Shown in pieces: positions 20,179-32,184 of a DNA stretch of 64,000 nucleotides; the stretch's first letter is position 1, and each line of letters starts with the position of its first letter. The translations under genes were made by a program, and so were the position numbers. The notes beneath the pieces were generated by a model. It was not told where the DNA came from, searched no databases, and worked only from the letters and a program-made list of their open reading frames with translations. Source of the DNA: Nissolia schottii (Eukaryota; Streptophyta; Magnoliopsida; Fabales; Fabaceae); contig QANU01007790.1 in NCBI GenBank assembly GCA_003254905.1, positions 1 to 64,000 on the forward strand. The letters run 5' to 3'.

Positions 20179-22102
20179 ACTAGACGGTCCTGTTCAAACT
20201 CACATGGCTGTGGCAGTTATAAGGAGCCCCCTTAGCAGGGAATACCATGGGAACCAAAGCGTGGGAGGGAGACAACCTGCTGGGAGGAGGCGCGTTTTTG
20301 TGCAGACCGAAAAGGGGTGTGTTCTTGGCATGGAGTTGGATCGTGGTGACAATGCACACACGGTGAAAAGGAGGTTGCAGCTTGCCCTTAATGTTCCAAC
20401 AGAAGAGAGCTCACTGACTTTTGGGGATATTGTCTTAAAGAATGACCTGAGTGCCGTTCGGAATGATTCTCCACTTCTTCTTACCCGGAACTTTATGCAC
20501 AGAAGCTCATCCACTCCCTGCCTGTCACCCACTGGAAGGGATATCCAGCAAAGGGACAGGAGTGGTCCTATTGAGATATTGGGGCAGTCAAGTCGCCTTG
20601 ATAGAATGAAGCATATGGTTAAGGACATTACAATGGCAATCAAGATGGGGATAGATCCTGTTCCTGTTCATAGTGGGCTTGGAGGTGCATACTACTTCCG
20701 GAACAAAAACAGCGAGAGTGTTGCAATTGTGAAACCAACGGATGAGGAGCCTTTTGCCCCGAACAACCCAAAAGGTTTTGTTGGTAAAGCTCTCGGACAA
20801 CCAGGTCTGAAACGTTCGGTTCGGGTTGGGGAGACAGGGTTCAGGGAAGTTGCAGCTTATCTTCTTGACTATGATCATTTTGCAAATGTGCCTCCTACTG
20901 CCTTAGTGAAGGTTACACACTCGATCTTCAATGTCAATGACGGGGTCAATGGGAACAATTTCAGGAGGAAGGGGTTGGTTAGCAAGATAGCATCTTTCCA
21001 GCAGTTCATACCTCATGATTTTGATGCAAGTGATCACGGGACATCTAGCTTTCCAGTTGCTTCTGTGCATCGTATAGGTATATTAGATATTAGGATTCTT
21101 AACACAGATAGGCATGCTGGAAATTTGTTAGTTCGAAAACTGGATGGCATTGAGGCTTTTGGTCAAGTAGAGTTAATTCCTATTGATCATGGGCTTTGCT
21201 TGCCTGAAACTTTGGAGGACCCGTACTTCGAATGGATTCACTGGCCGCAGGCTTCGATTCCATTTTCTGAGGATGAGCTTGCCTATATTGAAAATCTTGA
21301 TCCTGCTCAAGATTGTGATATGCTCCGAATGGAATTGCCCATGATTCGAGAGGCATGCCTCAGAGTCTTGGTACTCTGCACCATTTTTCTCAAGGAGGCT
21401 GCTGCTTCTGGTCTGTGTCTAGCTGAAATTGGCGAGATGATGACTAGGGAGTTCCGCAGTGGCGAGGAGGAGCCCAGTGAACTTGAAGTTGTTTGTTTGG
21501 AGGCAAGGAAGATGTTGGCAGAAAGGGAGGAACCATCTCCTAGGAGCGATTTTGGAGATAGCGAATTCCTGTTCGATATAGACTGTGATGAAGATGCAGC
21601 AGATTTCACTCCAAAGATGGGTATGGATGATCCACCTCTTCTGGCCAGAGCACCTTTTCAGTCTGGACTCGGGACTGGGCATGCTCGCAGCCCACTTTCT
21701 AAATTGGATGAGTGCATTGAGGAGGGAGAGGAGGAAAGTGATGGAGAATATCCTCAGGGGTTAGTCACACTTTCTGCTCAAGAAAAAATCCCAACAATTT
21801 CAAAACTCTCTGTCTCTCTGAAAAATACCACGCTGGGGGAGAAAAACCAGATTCACCAGGTACATTCGGGAGGAAAGGCGGATAATGGCTATTATGCAAA
21901 TTCGTCATCAGGTCATAGGAGTGCCAATGAGCAGCTTCCTGCAAGCGTAAGCTTTGTGAAGCTTGCAGATATGACTGAGGATGAATGGACATTGTTTCTG
22001 GAGAAGTTTCAAGAGCTGCTGTATCCGGCATTTGCCAAGAGAAAATCAATAACGTTAGGTCAGAAGCAGAGACAGAGGCTTGGTACTTCGTGCCAGTTTT
22101 GA
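20168..22102 (+). CDS. Phosphatidylinositol 4-kinase gamma-like protein (ubiquitin-like plus PI3/4-kinase domain)
   Basis: 644 residues, intronless coding region. Residues about 43-108 form one ubiquitin-like domain (VFVQTEKGCVLGMEL to LLLTRN). Residues about 165-440 are a PI3/PI4-kinase catalytic domain: GGAYYF glycine-rich start, lysine in VAIVKPTDEEP (about 189), catalytic loop LNTDRHAGN (312-319) and DHG in PIDHGLCLPE (340-342) in place of DFG, as usual in plant type II gamma kinases. An acidic segment follows (470-545), and the tail ends in FLEKFQELLYPAFAKRKS. Length fits the Arabidopsis gamma-5/6/7 group (about 620-650). Members of this class have been reported to phosphorylate proteins rather than lipids, so lipid kinase activity should not be assumed. 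The first in-frame ATG follows a long leader. Confidence 0.93.
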   Translation: MSRKLDGPVQTHMAVAVIRSPLSREYHGNQSVGGRQPAGRRRVFVQTEKGCVLGMELDRGDNAHTVKRRLQLALNVPTEESSLTFGDIVLKNDLSAVRNDSPLLLTRNFMHRSSSTPCLSPTGRDIQQRDRSGPIEILGQSSRLDRMKHMVKDITMAIKMGIDPVPVHSGLGGAYYFRNKNSESVAIVKPTDEEPFAPNNPKGFVGKALGQPGLKRSVRVGETGFREVAAYLLDYDHFANVPPTALVKVTHSIFNVNDGVNGNNFRRKGLVSKIASFQQFIPHDFDASDHGTSSFPVASVHRIGILDIRILNTDRHAGNLLVRKLDGIEAFGQVELIPIDHGLCLPETLEDPYFEWIHWPQASIPFSEDELAYIENLDPAQDCDMLRMELPMIREACLRVLVLCTIFLKEAAASGLCLAEIGEMMTREFRSGEEEPSELEVVCLEARKMLAEREEPSPRSDFGDSEFLFDIDCDEDAADFTPKMGMDDPPLLARAPFQSGLGTGHARSPLSKLDECIEEGEEESDGEYPQGLVTLSAQEKIPTISKLSVSLKNTTLGEKNQIHQVHSGGKADNGYYANSSSGHRSANEQLPASVSFVKLADMTEDEWTLFLEKFQELLYPAFAKRKSITLGQKQRQRLGTSCQF

Positions 22103-24890
22103 AGTTGAGCGTTACGTAGGTATGGTAGGAAGAACTATAGAATGAAGAATAAGGCTTTTATAGGTTTCTGGGAATGAAGGATTGTTAGGATAGTTTCTGG
22201 TTTTATGAGATTTGGATGAGTGCTTTATTTGGGAGCAAGGGTAGGAAGAACTGCTGTAAATATTGCTTGGCATGAGCTAAGTGGTGAGCTGACTAGAATT
22301 GATTGTACTTTGATTTTGTGATTTCTTTTTTTTTTTTTTTTCCTTTTTTTACCTTGCACTCTTTATCACTCGTTTGATAAATAATTTGTAGGATCTTGAA
22401 ATGAAATTTATGTATATAGTGAATGACATATACTTTCTTTCCCCCCTTAATTTTATGGCTAAATCTACTTTTATTTTCTGGGGAGCTCCATAACTCCTGC
22501 TGGAATATGTGGCAGTTTAGGTTGACGAGCAGGGAAAGAAATCATTCTGGTTGGGGTTGAGTTTAGCGAAATCTACTTTCTAGAAGGTTTTATTGTAATT
22601 TTAGATAGATGGTCTCAAGTGTGGATAAAAGATAATTGTTGTATCGGACAATTAACAATCACTGCAAAATTTTATAGAACCTTGATTACATATGTGATCT
22701 CTGAAACGTATTTATATATGGTTAGATATTTTTGGGTAATATTAATATTTTTGCACAAGTCTAGAAACAGATCAATAGTTTCGGATGGGATTATATCATT
22801 ATTCATTTAATTCTTGCAAAGTCTACAAGTGTTTTCGGTGTGTTGCTTGCATTATTATTCTACTAGCTTTGTATGCTGGTTCAACCTCGAATAATTGTTT
22901 CTGTGAAACATGCTTTAACTTTGTAATAGGCTGTTTGATGGTAACACATCATCCGTAGTCTCTTGTGCAGAAAGCCGTGTAAAGTTGGTTGCATCGTGTC
23001 ACTTTCTTATCCTGGGACACGTTGATGATCCTTGTATTCGTTCTTTGAGCACGTTGATTAGACTTTGTTTTCGTAGATGGTAGGCGTGAAGGAATCATCA
23101 ACCTTTAATGCAAAAACCGGGGATTTCTTTTGTTGTCTTGTGCCAAGCTGCTTCAGAGTCCTGCTAAGCCGGCCGCGCTTATTTTTTGACCTATGTGAGT
23201 CACTCACACTACACTACACTACACTGTTCAAGACGGCTTCTTTTCTCACAAGTGAATGCCATTATTTTTCTGCCGTCGCGACATATATATAATTTTTTTG
23301 TTTTCTTTCTAAATGGTACAAGCAAGATAATAATATAAAAAGCGAATTTCCTTTTTCCATATTTTCCAAGTATGTGTGGATTATTTAAATATTGTTGGTT
23401 GAAATGGACATGAGGACTGTCATTACCATATGTCATGGTTTGTGCAAATTATATAATACACTACACAACAGTTAGAACTTCAAAACAAGGGTCGCCGATG
23501 CTGACATAGAAGCACCACATGTATTAGAAGAGGAACGTAATGTTATTTGTATAACTCGGCAATAATTCACTTTCACAAAAGCATAAGACTTACTATGCTC
23601 ACGTCGTTTCCTTCCATGGTAAATCCTATGTTTTTGTGAGAGTATTTGAGTTATATTAATGAGTTTTACAAATAACATTTTTCATATTAAAAACCAATGA
23701 AGGAACATAATGTAACGATTGGACCAAAATAATTGGCTTTTGGACATGTCGAGAGGCTCAAATCCTCTTCAGCTTGCTTTTATTGGTTGGTATTAATTAG
23801 GTTATAAGGCAATTCATTTCTCTCTTTAATTTCGTTGTCTACAGGAAAAGGAGAGAACGGACTGCTCCCTTCTTTCCTTATCATTATAATTATACTAGTA
23901 AAAATTAGTTCTAATAACTTTATATTTTTTAACGCCTTGTGATAGCGTAGTGACAAATAGCCAAAGATCGGTTTAGATGTATGGCAAAAAGATGAGCGGA
24001 AATCAATGTATATAATATACACAACAAAGTATAAAGAAGCAGATTGCTTAAATAAGACGCTTCAGAACCCTCTAACAATGATCAATTTTGACTAGTTTCT
24101 GTAAAAATTGGCCTTCAAAAAGTGTGCTTAATTAAAACGGCGTGCTATACATACTACCTCGTGGGGTTTAACATGTCATTGTCAACAATTCTGTAAAGTT
24201 CTCTACAAAATGGGATAAACATAAGAGATTTGGTGGAAGTCTTGATCACTGATAAACTAAGTTCCAACAACTTTTTTCCATGTGGGCCTGATAGGATTTT
24301 GGATCTTGTACAATCTAAACGTAGTTTAACACCAGTTGCCATTATGGGAAGTAATGTGGCCATGAATTTGTGCTGGGAAGATTAGTTAGTTTGGTCTGAG
24401 TGTGGAAACTGTAAAGTGATTTCAGTGAAGTGGCATCCTAATCTATAGCTATATATTTTCTGTAATATTTTATTATTTGTCGAGAGGCTATTCATGGTTT
24501 GCATTGCAAGCAACAATGATACACCGGCGGGGGGGCTCCCTTAATTAACCTCTTAAAGCAAAGTAATATATAATATGACAACTTTTGGTTCATGTCTTGT
24601 GATAAGAAGGGCGAAGAGAGTGAGAGAATAGAGACATGTTTTTAGTATCTTTAGAGAGATTGAATTAAAAATTGTCTTGAAACAAAGATAATTTTAAAGC
24701 TTTTTTTTATTTATCTTCTCTTTTAAACATAATTTTATTTTTAATGTCTGTATTTCTTGACATGAACTAAATGCTATATTGAGCTATGGGGATGATTTTT
24801 TCAACTTGAAGAAATTGGTAATCAACATTATGTGGTTAGAAGCCCCGATTCAACGCTATTATTATTATTATTATTATTACTACTACTACT
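22103..24890. other. 3' flank of the kinase gene and intergenic DNA, no further gene seen
   Basis: 22103 to about 22420 is the probable 3' UTR, with a poly-T tract near 22327. The rest is AT-rich with a short (ACACT)n run near 23208. Small ORFs at 22619, 23077, 23780 and 24154 show no recognisable domain. Confidence 0.5.
24859..24890. repeat. (ATT)n(ACT)n microsatellite
   Basis: About seven ATT units then ACT units, immediately left of the hairpin element at 24891. Confidence 0.85.
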
Positions 24891-25005
24891 TAATATATTT
24901 TTTGTCCTTAAAAATTTATAAATTTTGTGTTTTATTCCTAAAAGTATTTTTGTTAAGAATAAAACACAAAATTTATAATTTTTGAAGGACTAAAAACATA
25001 TTTTA
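24891..25005. mobile_element. Short hairpin MITE
   Basis: Two ~48 bp arms, 24891-24940 and 24955-25004, are nearly perfect inverted repeats around a ~14 bp loop. Core of the arms: AATTTTGTGTTTTATTCCT and, inverted, AGAATAAAACACAAAATTTA. The outer parts read TTTTTGTCCTT and AAGGACTAAAAAC. The same arm sequence ends the larger element at 27062-29165. As RNA it would form a long hairpin. Confidence 0.75.
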
Positions 25006-27061
25006 TTTTTATTTTATTTTTCACTTTTAATAGATTTTGATAGCATGGTTAAAAGTTAGGTGATATGTCTACGCTTCACATTTAAGTGTTTTAATATGTG
25101 TAGACATGTGTAAAATGTAAACTGAAGATCTTTTTCTTAGCCTTGACATCACATGATAAATTATGCTTAACTTTATACTTAAAACTCATCAATTTAAAGC
25201 AAGGCATCTATCCGCACCAGTAACAGAGTGATCTGTGTCTGATCATTTGTGAACAAGTGGACGCTACAAGCATACAGGACCTGAGATGCATGTGAGCTAG
25301 AGTAAGGAAGTGAGTTTAGATGCACCTTTTTATGTGAGTTACAGAAAAGAATAAATCTTTAGAAGGATTTGGATTCTCTAAAGTTAAATTTCTCTTACTA
25401 CTAGATCAATAAAGTAAAAAAAATAAGATTTATATGTAATAATGAGATTTTTTACTTTATTTTATAAAGTAACAAATTTCACTTTAAAATATCCTTGATT
25501 ATTGTAGAAATATGTAGGTCGTAAAGAGTCCGATGCTTGTGTTTGACAAGTCTTTTGACGCAGGAACTCTTGAGGCTCACGTTTCACATCAAATATTTAA
25601 TGGGAAAATCCATGAATGGGAATTCTTCTTTGGAATATTTGTGGTAGAAGTAGAAAGTTGTACTATGCAAAACCATACCAGAAAATATCTCTCCGTGATG
25701 CATTGTACTAAATCTTGTAATGCACTATTTTTTATAATTATGGCCAATGAGTTAGCGTACTAGCATAGATCAGAGGAAACTGATTTTTTCTTCTAGATTA
25801 TAATAATTTTTTCAACCCCTTTCATGGCTGAAAGGGTTCAAGATTTTGGATTCATGTTTGCTGAAGTTGCACCCCAAGATTTTTGAGGATAATAACATCA
25901 CGTATAGGCTTTTAGCCCATAGTTTAATGTCTTAATTCATTGCCCACAAACTTAATGGCTAATAATCTTACTTTTTAGCTTGTATTTTGGTCGATGAAAC
26001 AAATAAAGGTCGATAGAGTTTGTTTCTCAAATTTCAATCCTGAAAACGCTTCCTTTTATTATGAGTGGTTCTAGAAAAATAATTTACCAAATGATGTTTT
26101 CAATTAAGTGCAAGAACTTAAGTACTTAACAAAGAACCTTGCAAGATATTAGAATTCAAAACATATAGGGTACTTTGTATGAAAATGTTTACTTGGATGC
26201 AATTTGTATAATACAATCCTTGAAAATAATAGGAACTAGCTAGGAAAGAACATTAAAAGACATGCTTTACAACTACTCCTAAGAATTGAAACAAGAGTAT
26301 TAGAAGGAGTATTCACAGTATTTTCTATTGAACTCTTTATATCAGTGTGAATGAGAGTGTTTTAAAGTGTGCACTATGAGTAATAATTTTTCAACCTAGA
26401 CAAGTGAATTCTAATGCACTATTTAGTAGTCTCGAAACATGCTTGAGTAATTTGAAGTGTTTGGCGCATACGTGATATTAAGATATCTCGATCAATGCAT
26501 ATGTGAGATGACTATGAATTCATCTCTTCAAGACTACGAATAATTCAGAAGAAACTTTTTACCTGTTCAAAACTATTTCTCTATGATAAAGGTTCGAGAT
26601 CGAAATGCATCCACACTTTCGAGCTAAGCACGGCCCTTTTTTAATTTGGGTGAATTTCCACCCAACACTTACACCTACAAATGTCTGTTTTAACGTATGA
26701 TCTTCTTTTCCTTGTTCATTTTCTTGGACCAAAAGCATAGTCAAAGATCAGGCGCTAGGGGATTATCCCAAATCCCATGATTTCTGTATTCTTTTCTTTT
26801 GTTTCCAACATGGGTTATGATGACACTTGGACGGGGTTGCCATGGCATCATATCACATCATGTTTATCGTTCATAATTATTGGTCTTGTGGCTATTAACT
26901 AGTGCGCCTTAGTTAATTTTATAAGTGGGCCTATGGCCCATAGGGTGTTAGGACCCACTGCTTACCCTTACCAAATGATCATAGTCCTCGAGGGTTTGTT
27001 TTTTTATTTTTTATTTCAACTCATTTTATGTTGAACATTATGTTGATTTACTCATTATTTG
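25006..27061. other. Intergenic DNA, no gene seen
   Basis: AT-rich. The 76-codon ORF at 25533 and the 61-codon minus ORF at 26559 contain no known domain. A GC-richer patch at about 26930-26980 (GGGCCTATGGCCCATAGGG) is a short palindrome. Confidence 0.5.
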
Positions 27062-29165
27062 TCATGGAGTTAAATATATTTTTATTCTCTCATAAATTTT
27101 GAATTTTATGTTTTATCACTTATGATGGTATTATGTGGCTTAGAGAAGAGGGGTTGAATCTAAACAGGAGTTTTTGAAAACTTTTTCTTGAATGGTTATT
27201 TCCTTAAATTTCAGGAGATATCTTCTTATATTTGGGAAGACTAGTTTAAAAAAGAAATTTTTAAAATAGAATTTTGATTGAAAGAATGGAAGCCGTAAAT
27301 AATGAAAGAAAGGGAGATCACGCAAGAGATTTATACTGGTTCAATTCCTACGAGTTAGGAATCTACGTCAAGTTCTTCAAGTACCTATTTCAATATTCTT
27401 TCACAAGATTTCCAAATTACAAACACTAATTCAACAGAACAAACTCTCGAATGGTGATAGATCAAAAAGCAAAAAAAAAAAAAAAAAACTCTCAAGAACA
27501 AATAACAAACAAGTGGCTCTTACAGAAATGCTCTCTATGCTCATCCTTTTTCACTCTCTAAGTCTCTCAAGCATTAGAGCTTCTCTCACAAATAAAACAA
27601 GATTTGAACAAGGAGATTATATAGAGATTTTCAGATTGAACCTTGAGAGGAGAAAAAAGAATAGAATAATGGCTTCAGGTTGTAAGTATAATAGAAGGCT
27701 TTTTGGTCCTTCTCTTTTTTCTGCCTTGATAGGTCACATCACTTCCCTTTTTATAATCAGAAAATTCTGACCGTTTGTCATTTGAAATTCAGAACGTTTG
27801 CAGGTGTAGGTGAGCTGTCTTCCGTCCATTGGCTCGTACACGTTCTTTTGTACCAAGAAAAATCCTTTTATCCGTTGCGTAAAATTCTCTTTTGTATCTT
27901 TTTCCTTTTCTTTTCTGACGCCTTACTGTTTGCGCAGTCTTATCATGTTTCTCAAATTCTGACGCCCTTACTGAAACACGTTTCCATATTTCAAAATTAA
28001 TTTTCCTTTCTTCCTTTTGAAATATTCAACTTGACAGCTCTTAATAATTCTGCAGCACGTCTTCTATGCATTGCCTTTTCAATTAATGTTTTATTTCTTT
28101 CCTTTCTTTTAGGTCTGATGCTGCCAGTCTCCTTCTCTCTCTCTCTCTCTCTTTCTTTTTGTTATTTGCTTCCTTTGGGAAAAAGTTCTTCAGCTTTTCC
28201 TTCGTGTCCTTTCATTTCAAAAATTAATTGGATCCCCATCCTTTCTTTTTGAAACATTTTTCAGTACTATGAACATATTTCTTCTTTCTCTATTTCCATA
28301 AATTTGGCTGATGCACTTGTCTGTGTCAATGCATTGGAAGTATGCATTTCCCAGCATATATTATTTCCTTTGCAGCACGTTTTTCTCTTCTCAAGAATTC
28401 TATTTTCTTTATTGCTTTTCAACAAATCTTGTACTTTGCTGCTGCGCCACATCACATCCCCCTTTTTATTATTTTCATCCTTTGGGCTTTAGACTGCCCC
28501 AATTCTCTTTCTTAATTTTCCCAAGGAAAACGAATTGGGCTGTGAATATATTGGGCTGTAGGTTCCGTTTTTTTGTTCCTATTTCGTTATTTCTTTAGAA
28601 CAGGATTGGGCCATGAATCAAAATAATTTATCCTGAAACACTTACACACAAATGAGAAAGTTCATACACTGTTTGTCATCATTAAATTAATTATTGCAAA
28701 TTGAATCAACAACTTATAATTTTTTTGTTAAAAATAGCCTCTCATAATTAAAAATAGCCTCTCATAAAGTTTTTGTAAGGTTTTAGTTCTTACCGTCATG
28801 TTAAGTTTTTTAACTGCTGACATGACACTTAACTTGGTCACGTGGCAAGTCACATGTAACGCATGTGGCAAAATTAACCCTATCATTGGTCCTCTACTTA
28901 CTCTCACATTGCTCTCAGCATACACTTGCTACCTTCTTATTCTTCTCCACTACAACTATGTGAGCCACTGCTCCCGCTGCTGCTAGCAAAGCGACCTCAC
29001 CTGCATCTCTCCTCACCCTCTCTCTCACCTTCGCCATATGACCAAATTAACTGTCATATCAGCAGTTAACGGCTTAAGGTATGGACTAAAACCTTTAAAA
29101 AAAATTTATGAAGGGTAAAACACAAAATTTAAAATTTATAAAGACTAAAATCATATTTAATCCTT
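27062..29165. mobile_element. Inverted-repeat DNA element, split by a solo LTR
   Basis: The left outer arm (27067-27117, TTAAATATATTTTTATTCTC to TTTTATGTTTTA) pairs with the right outer arm (29115-29165, ACACAAAATTTA to CATATTTAATCC). The inner arms pair too: 28757-28823 (AAGGTTTTAGTTCTTACCG, TTTAACTGCTGACATGACA) with 29050-29110 (TGTCATATCAGCAGTTAAC, TGGACTAAAACCTTT). Without the LTR insertion (27123-28711) and its duplicated target the element would be about 510 bp, a MITE-sized non-coding unit. A ~20 bp unit (TTAAAAATAGCCTCTCATAA) is tandemly duplicated at about 28728-28767. Confidence 0.65.
27123..28711. mobile_element. Solo LTR-like insertion with 5-bp target duplication
   Basis: Starts TGATGGTATTATGTGG, ends TTGAATCAACA, and is flanked by ACTTA on both sides (27118-27122 and 28712-28716). 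The 1589 bp interior has features of a common legume LTR family: GAGGGGTTGAATC and TTTATACTGGTTCAATTCC, then a pyrimidine-rich part with a (CT)n tract at about 28135-28152. No coding domain. The TG...CA ends plus 5-bp duplication show integrase-mediated insertion followed by LTR-LTR recombination. It interrupts the inverted-repeat element around it, so it is younger. Confidence 0.7.
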
Positions 29166-29706
29166 TACCATATATTGGATGAGATTTAATGACGTGCGGG
29201 TCACTAAAATTTCATTTAATGATAAATGATAAGAGAGTGAACATGATGTCTCACACAAAATAAATACAGCTAACATTTTAATTCCAATGCGTATGTACTT
29301 GACTTTTCGTTTCATTCTATGAGGCTTGATATCAATAAAAGGTATGAGAGGCAAGCCTCTCTCCCTTCAATTTTTGAAACCTTACTGGTGTGATTGATAA
29401 TAAGCTTCTAAAGAAATGACTTCCTTTTTTGTTTAATTATTTTTAGAAGAGACTTATTTTTAAATAAAAGTTATTTCTTATTTTCATAGATTATTTGAGA
29501 AGTAATTTTGTATAATAATAAAATAATACTCTTTTCTCTTGTTTTGTGCTATTTTATTTCTGAGAATGAATTGAAAAAACATGATTTTGATTTTTCTTTG
29601 TGGGTCATTTGGTCTATTAGTGTTGTCTGTTGTATGATGTTAGTTTTAGATTGGATATTTACATTAGTTATTTTGTGAATTTTTTTTATTATATGCAATT
29701 TATTAA

Positions 29707-29737
<31 letters not shown>

Positions 29738-30984
29738 CATATATTTATTTAATTTAGAGTACTCTTTTTCAAAAGAATTTGTACGCGTACGTACCGGTAC
29801 CAGTACTTGTACAACATAGCGTGGGAGGGATGTGGTTTGGTATTTGTAACTTGACTAAAGACGATGAAGAACTGAAAAAAATCTCTGATTGACGGCATGA
29901 GAATGTAAGTGAGCGTCGGGAATAAAGTCGGGTTCTAGGATGACTTATGGGTAAAGGGAAGGAGAGTGAGAGAAACTTTTCCAAGACTATATTCACTTTC
30001 TATGTAGAAGGAGGAATATATTTCCAATTATGGCTTCTACAATGGGCTGCATTGGATTTGGAATTTTTTTTATGGAGGAGCGAATTATTTCAATGGGGGA
30101 AATTAAGGGGATCCCTGGTTGATATCTTTTTTATTTTAGCAGATTTAAATGGCTTTTAATAACTTCCTTCTATTTTTGGAGAACATGATTTCGATACAGA
30201 AGTCATTTATTACACTTGTATATCATGATCTTGGCAGCCTGGATATCCTTGATTTATTCCAAATTGGTGAGATTCTATCTGATATGCATCTTGATAAGTG
30301 TAGTTGATCGATTTTGATAGAGGGAGTGAATATGCCATGCTATTATTCACTAGGGTCGTTAATCTTTTATCTGAGTCAGGTGAGCTTGTCTCAGAGGCTA
30401 TAGAGATTTCTGAGAGTGTCAACCTTAATGTGCAAATTATAATTGATGCACAAGACCATGACAGCTTCATACATGACAACGCGATCTAGGGAGTGCATAT
30501 TTTGATTGTGTGGTGTACAAGTTGTTCTTTGTGGTTATTTACTAGTTCTATTGCTATTTCTATTCGAGTTGGGTTTAGTGTGATCTTAAATCGTTTGAGT
30601 AGGGCACTCATTTTCCTCTCCAAAAACTAAAGGTTTTTTTTTTCCCTTAGTGAGTTTTCTCTAGAGAGGTTTTAATAACGTCCTCTTCCCATCGTGCTAA
30701 GCTTTGTTATGCCTTGGTGGCCTTAGGTTGGGGGGCACAGTGATCGACTTTGATCTACTGTAGTGTTCTGATCGTAGTGATTAGTGTTAGAATTTTGTCA
30801 AGTGTTTTTCTCTAATAAAGCTCTCCTATTATCTAAAAATAATGTTTTTTTTATAACCAAATTACAAAAAAGGAAATTTAACAAGTATTAGAGATATTTT
30901 TGAAAAGCAAGGAATAAAAAAACGAGTAGATAAAATTATAATTTTTAATAAGGGTGAATGATATTTTTAAAAATAATTAACAAC
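29166..30984. other. Intergenic DNA with a possible LINE 3' tail
   Basis: (TA)n at 29708-29730. 30540-30840 reads like the 3' UTR of plant L1 elements (GCCTTGGTGGCCTTAGGTTG, then TCTAATAAAGCTCTCC), but no coding part is recognisable. The ORFs at 29947 and 30304 show no known domain. Confidence 0.4.
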
Positions 30985-31169
30985 ACCTGAACTATGCCAT
31001 AAATGGCGTTGGGGAGAGTTGTGCGAGCTGAAGCTTAGAGTGAGAATTACTACAATGAAACTCTTGCTCATTGTCCATGGGTTCTGTTATATACATGGTG
31101 AACACATGTAGAGAGAAAAATAAAGAACTAACTACCTAACTGATAAGCTATATACAATATATGCTAATA
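30985..31169 (-). mobile_element. Copia LTR fragment
   Basis: On the minus strand, after CAGCTTGAGCAGGG (decayed polypurine region) comes TATTAGCATATATTG, a degenerate TGTTAG start. About 180 bp follow, ending in AT-rich DNA. It directly continues the RNase H relic. Confidence 0.5.
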
Positions 31170-31184
31170 CCCTGCTCAAGCTGG

Positions 31185-31645
31185 AGAGTGGAAGTAAACC
31201 AAGCCCAACTTGGGTAATAAATAAGGAAAAACCTTAGGAGTTAGAGGCTTAGTACACAAAGGTCAACTACTTGAGACTTGGTGCCAATGGGAAAGACGTG
31301 AAGTAAGCCATTGCGAAGCTTTTCCCTCACACATGGAAATCTATTTATATGTGTTTACTACGCTAGTGAAACAGATGATTCACAACTAAGTGTAAAGCAG
31401 ATTTCTTGTCGCAGTATAATGCTACAGGAGCCTACGGATGAATGTGCAAGTCCTTGAGGATGTAAGTCAACCACTAAATTTCACATGTTGCAACATCTAA
31501 GGCCCTATACTCAGATTTAGATGATGAATGGACTGTGTGTTGCTTCTTTGATCACCAAGAAACTAGAGAATCACCAAGAAATATGAAAAAGTCAGTGATA
31601 GATTGCCTAGTGTCAGGGCAAGTTGCCCAATTGAAATCATTGAAG
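31185..31645 (-). pseudogene. Copia retrotransposon RNase H relic
   Basis: Minus-strand reading in near-continuous frame gives [56 protein letters not shown] and KLGLVYF. This is the C-terminal RNase H part of Ty1/copia pol. Several in-frame stops make it non-functional. Order relative to the LTR fragment is correct. Confidence 0.85.
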
Positions 31646-31719
31646 CCCTTGAGTTATAGCAGAGAATTTGAAGGGAAGAACAACCCATGAGTAGTTTGAA
31701 GGTAACAAAGGATTTTGAT

Positions 31720-31890
31720 TAGGACTGTCAAAATGAGTTTGGTCCGCAAGTCTGGTTAAATGGTCGGACTTTACATACAAAAAATAGGTCCATAAAAATT
31801 TGAAGAAAAAAAATAGCCTGGCCATTTAGGCCCGCGGGCTAAACGGGCCAGTCCGGCGAGCTCATGGGCTAGCCCGTGAGCCTGTGAATT
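31720..31890 (+). mobile_element. hAT-like GGCCC-type repeat relic
   Basis: TAGGACTGTCAAAATGAG, then TTTAGGCCCGCGGGCTAAAC and GGGCTAGCCCGTGAG: the phrase order of a widespread plant non-autonomous repeat. It lies between the Copia and LINE relics. Confidence 0.4.
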
Positions 31891-32184
31891 TTATTTTATT
31901 TTTTTTAAAAAAATACCAAAATTTTAAAAATTTCATTTTGGATTCTAAATTTTATTTTGGAGTTTAAGAGTTTAGAGTTTAACTATTTGGACTTATAATT
32001 GAGTATGTTTAACTATTTTTTATACTTAACTACCTAACTATATTTATATTGTTATATAATGATATGACATTGATATTGATGAATTTTGCATTTCATTGCT
32101 TCAATGAGTGCCTACACCCTATAAGTTGATATATAGTTTCAAACCTTGTTTATTATTGCTAATTGTGTTTTTGGCTCATAAGAA

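Noticed and set aside
20200..20643. 147-codon minus-strand ORF within the kinase gene
   Set aside because: Antisense shadow of a GC-balanced coding region; no domain of its own.
27330..27360. tRNA-like GGTTCAATTCC T-loop phrase
   Set aside because: No acceptor stem or anticodon arm can be built around it, and the phrase belongs to the LTR family inserted there.
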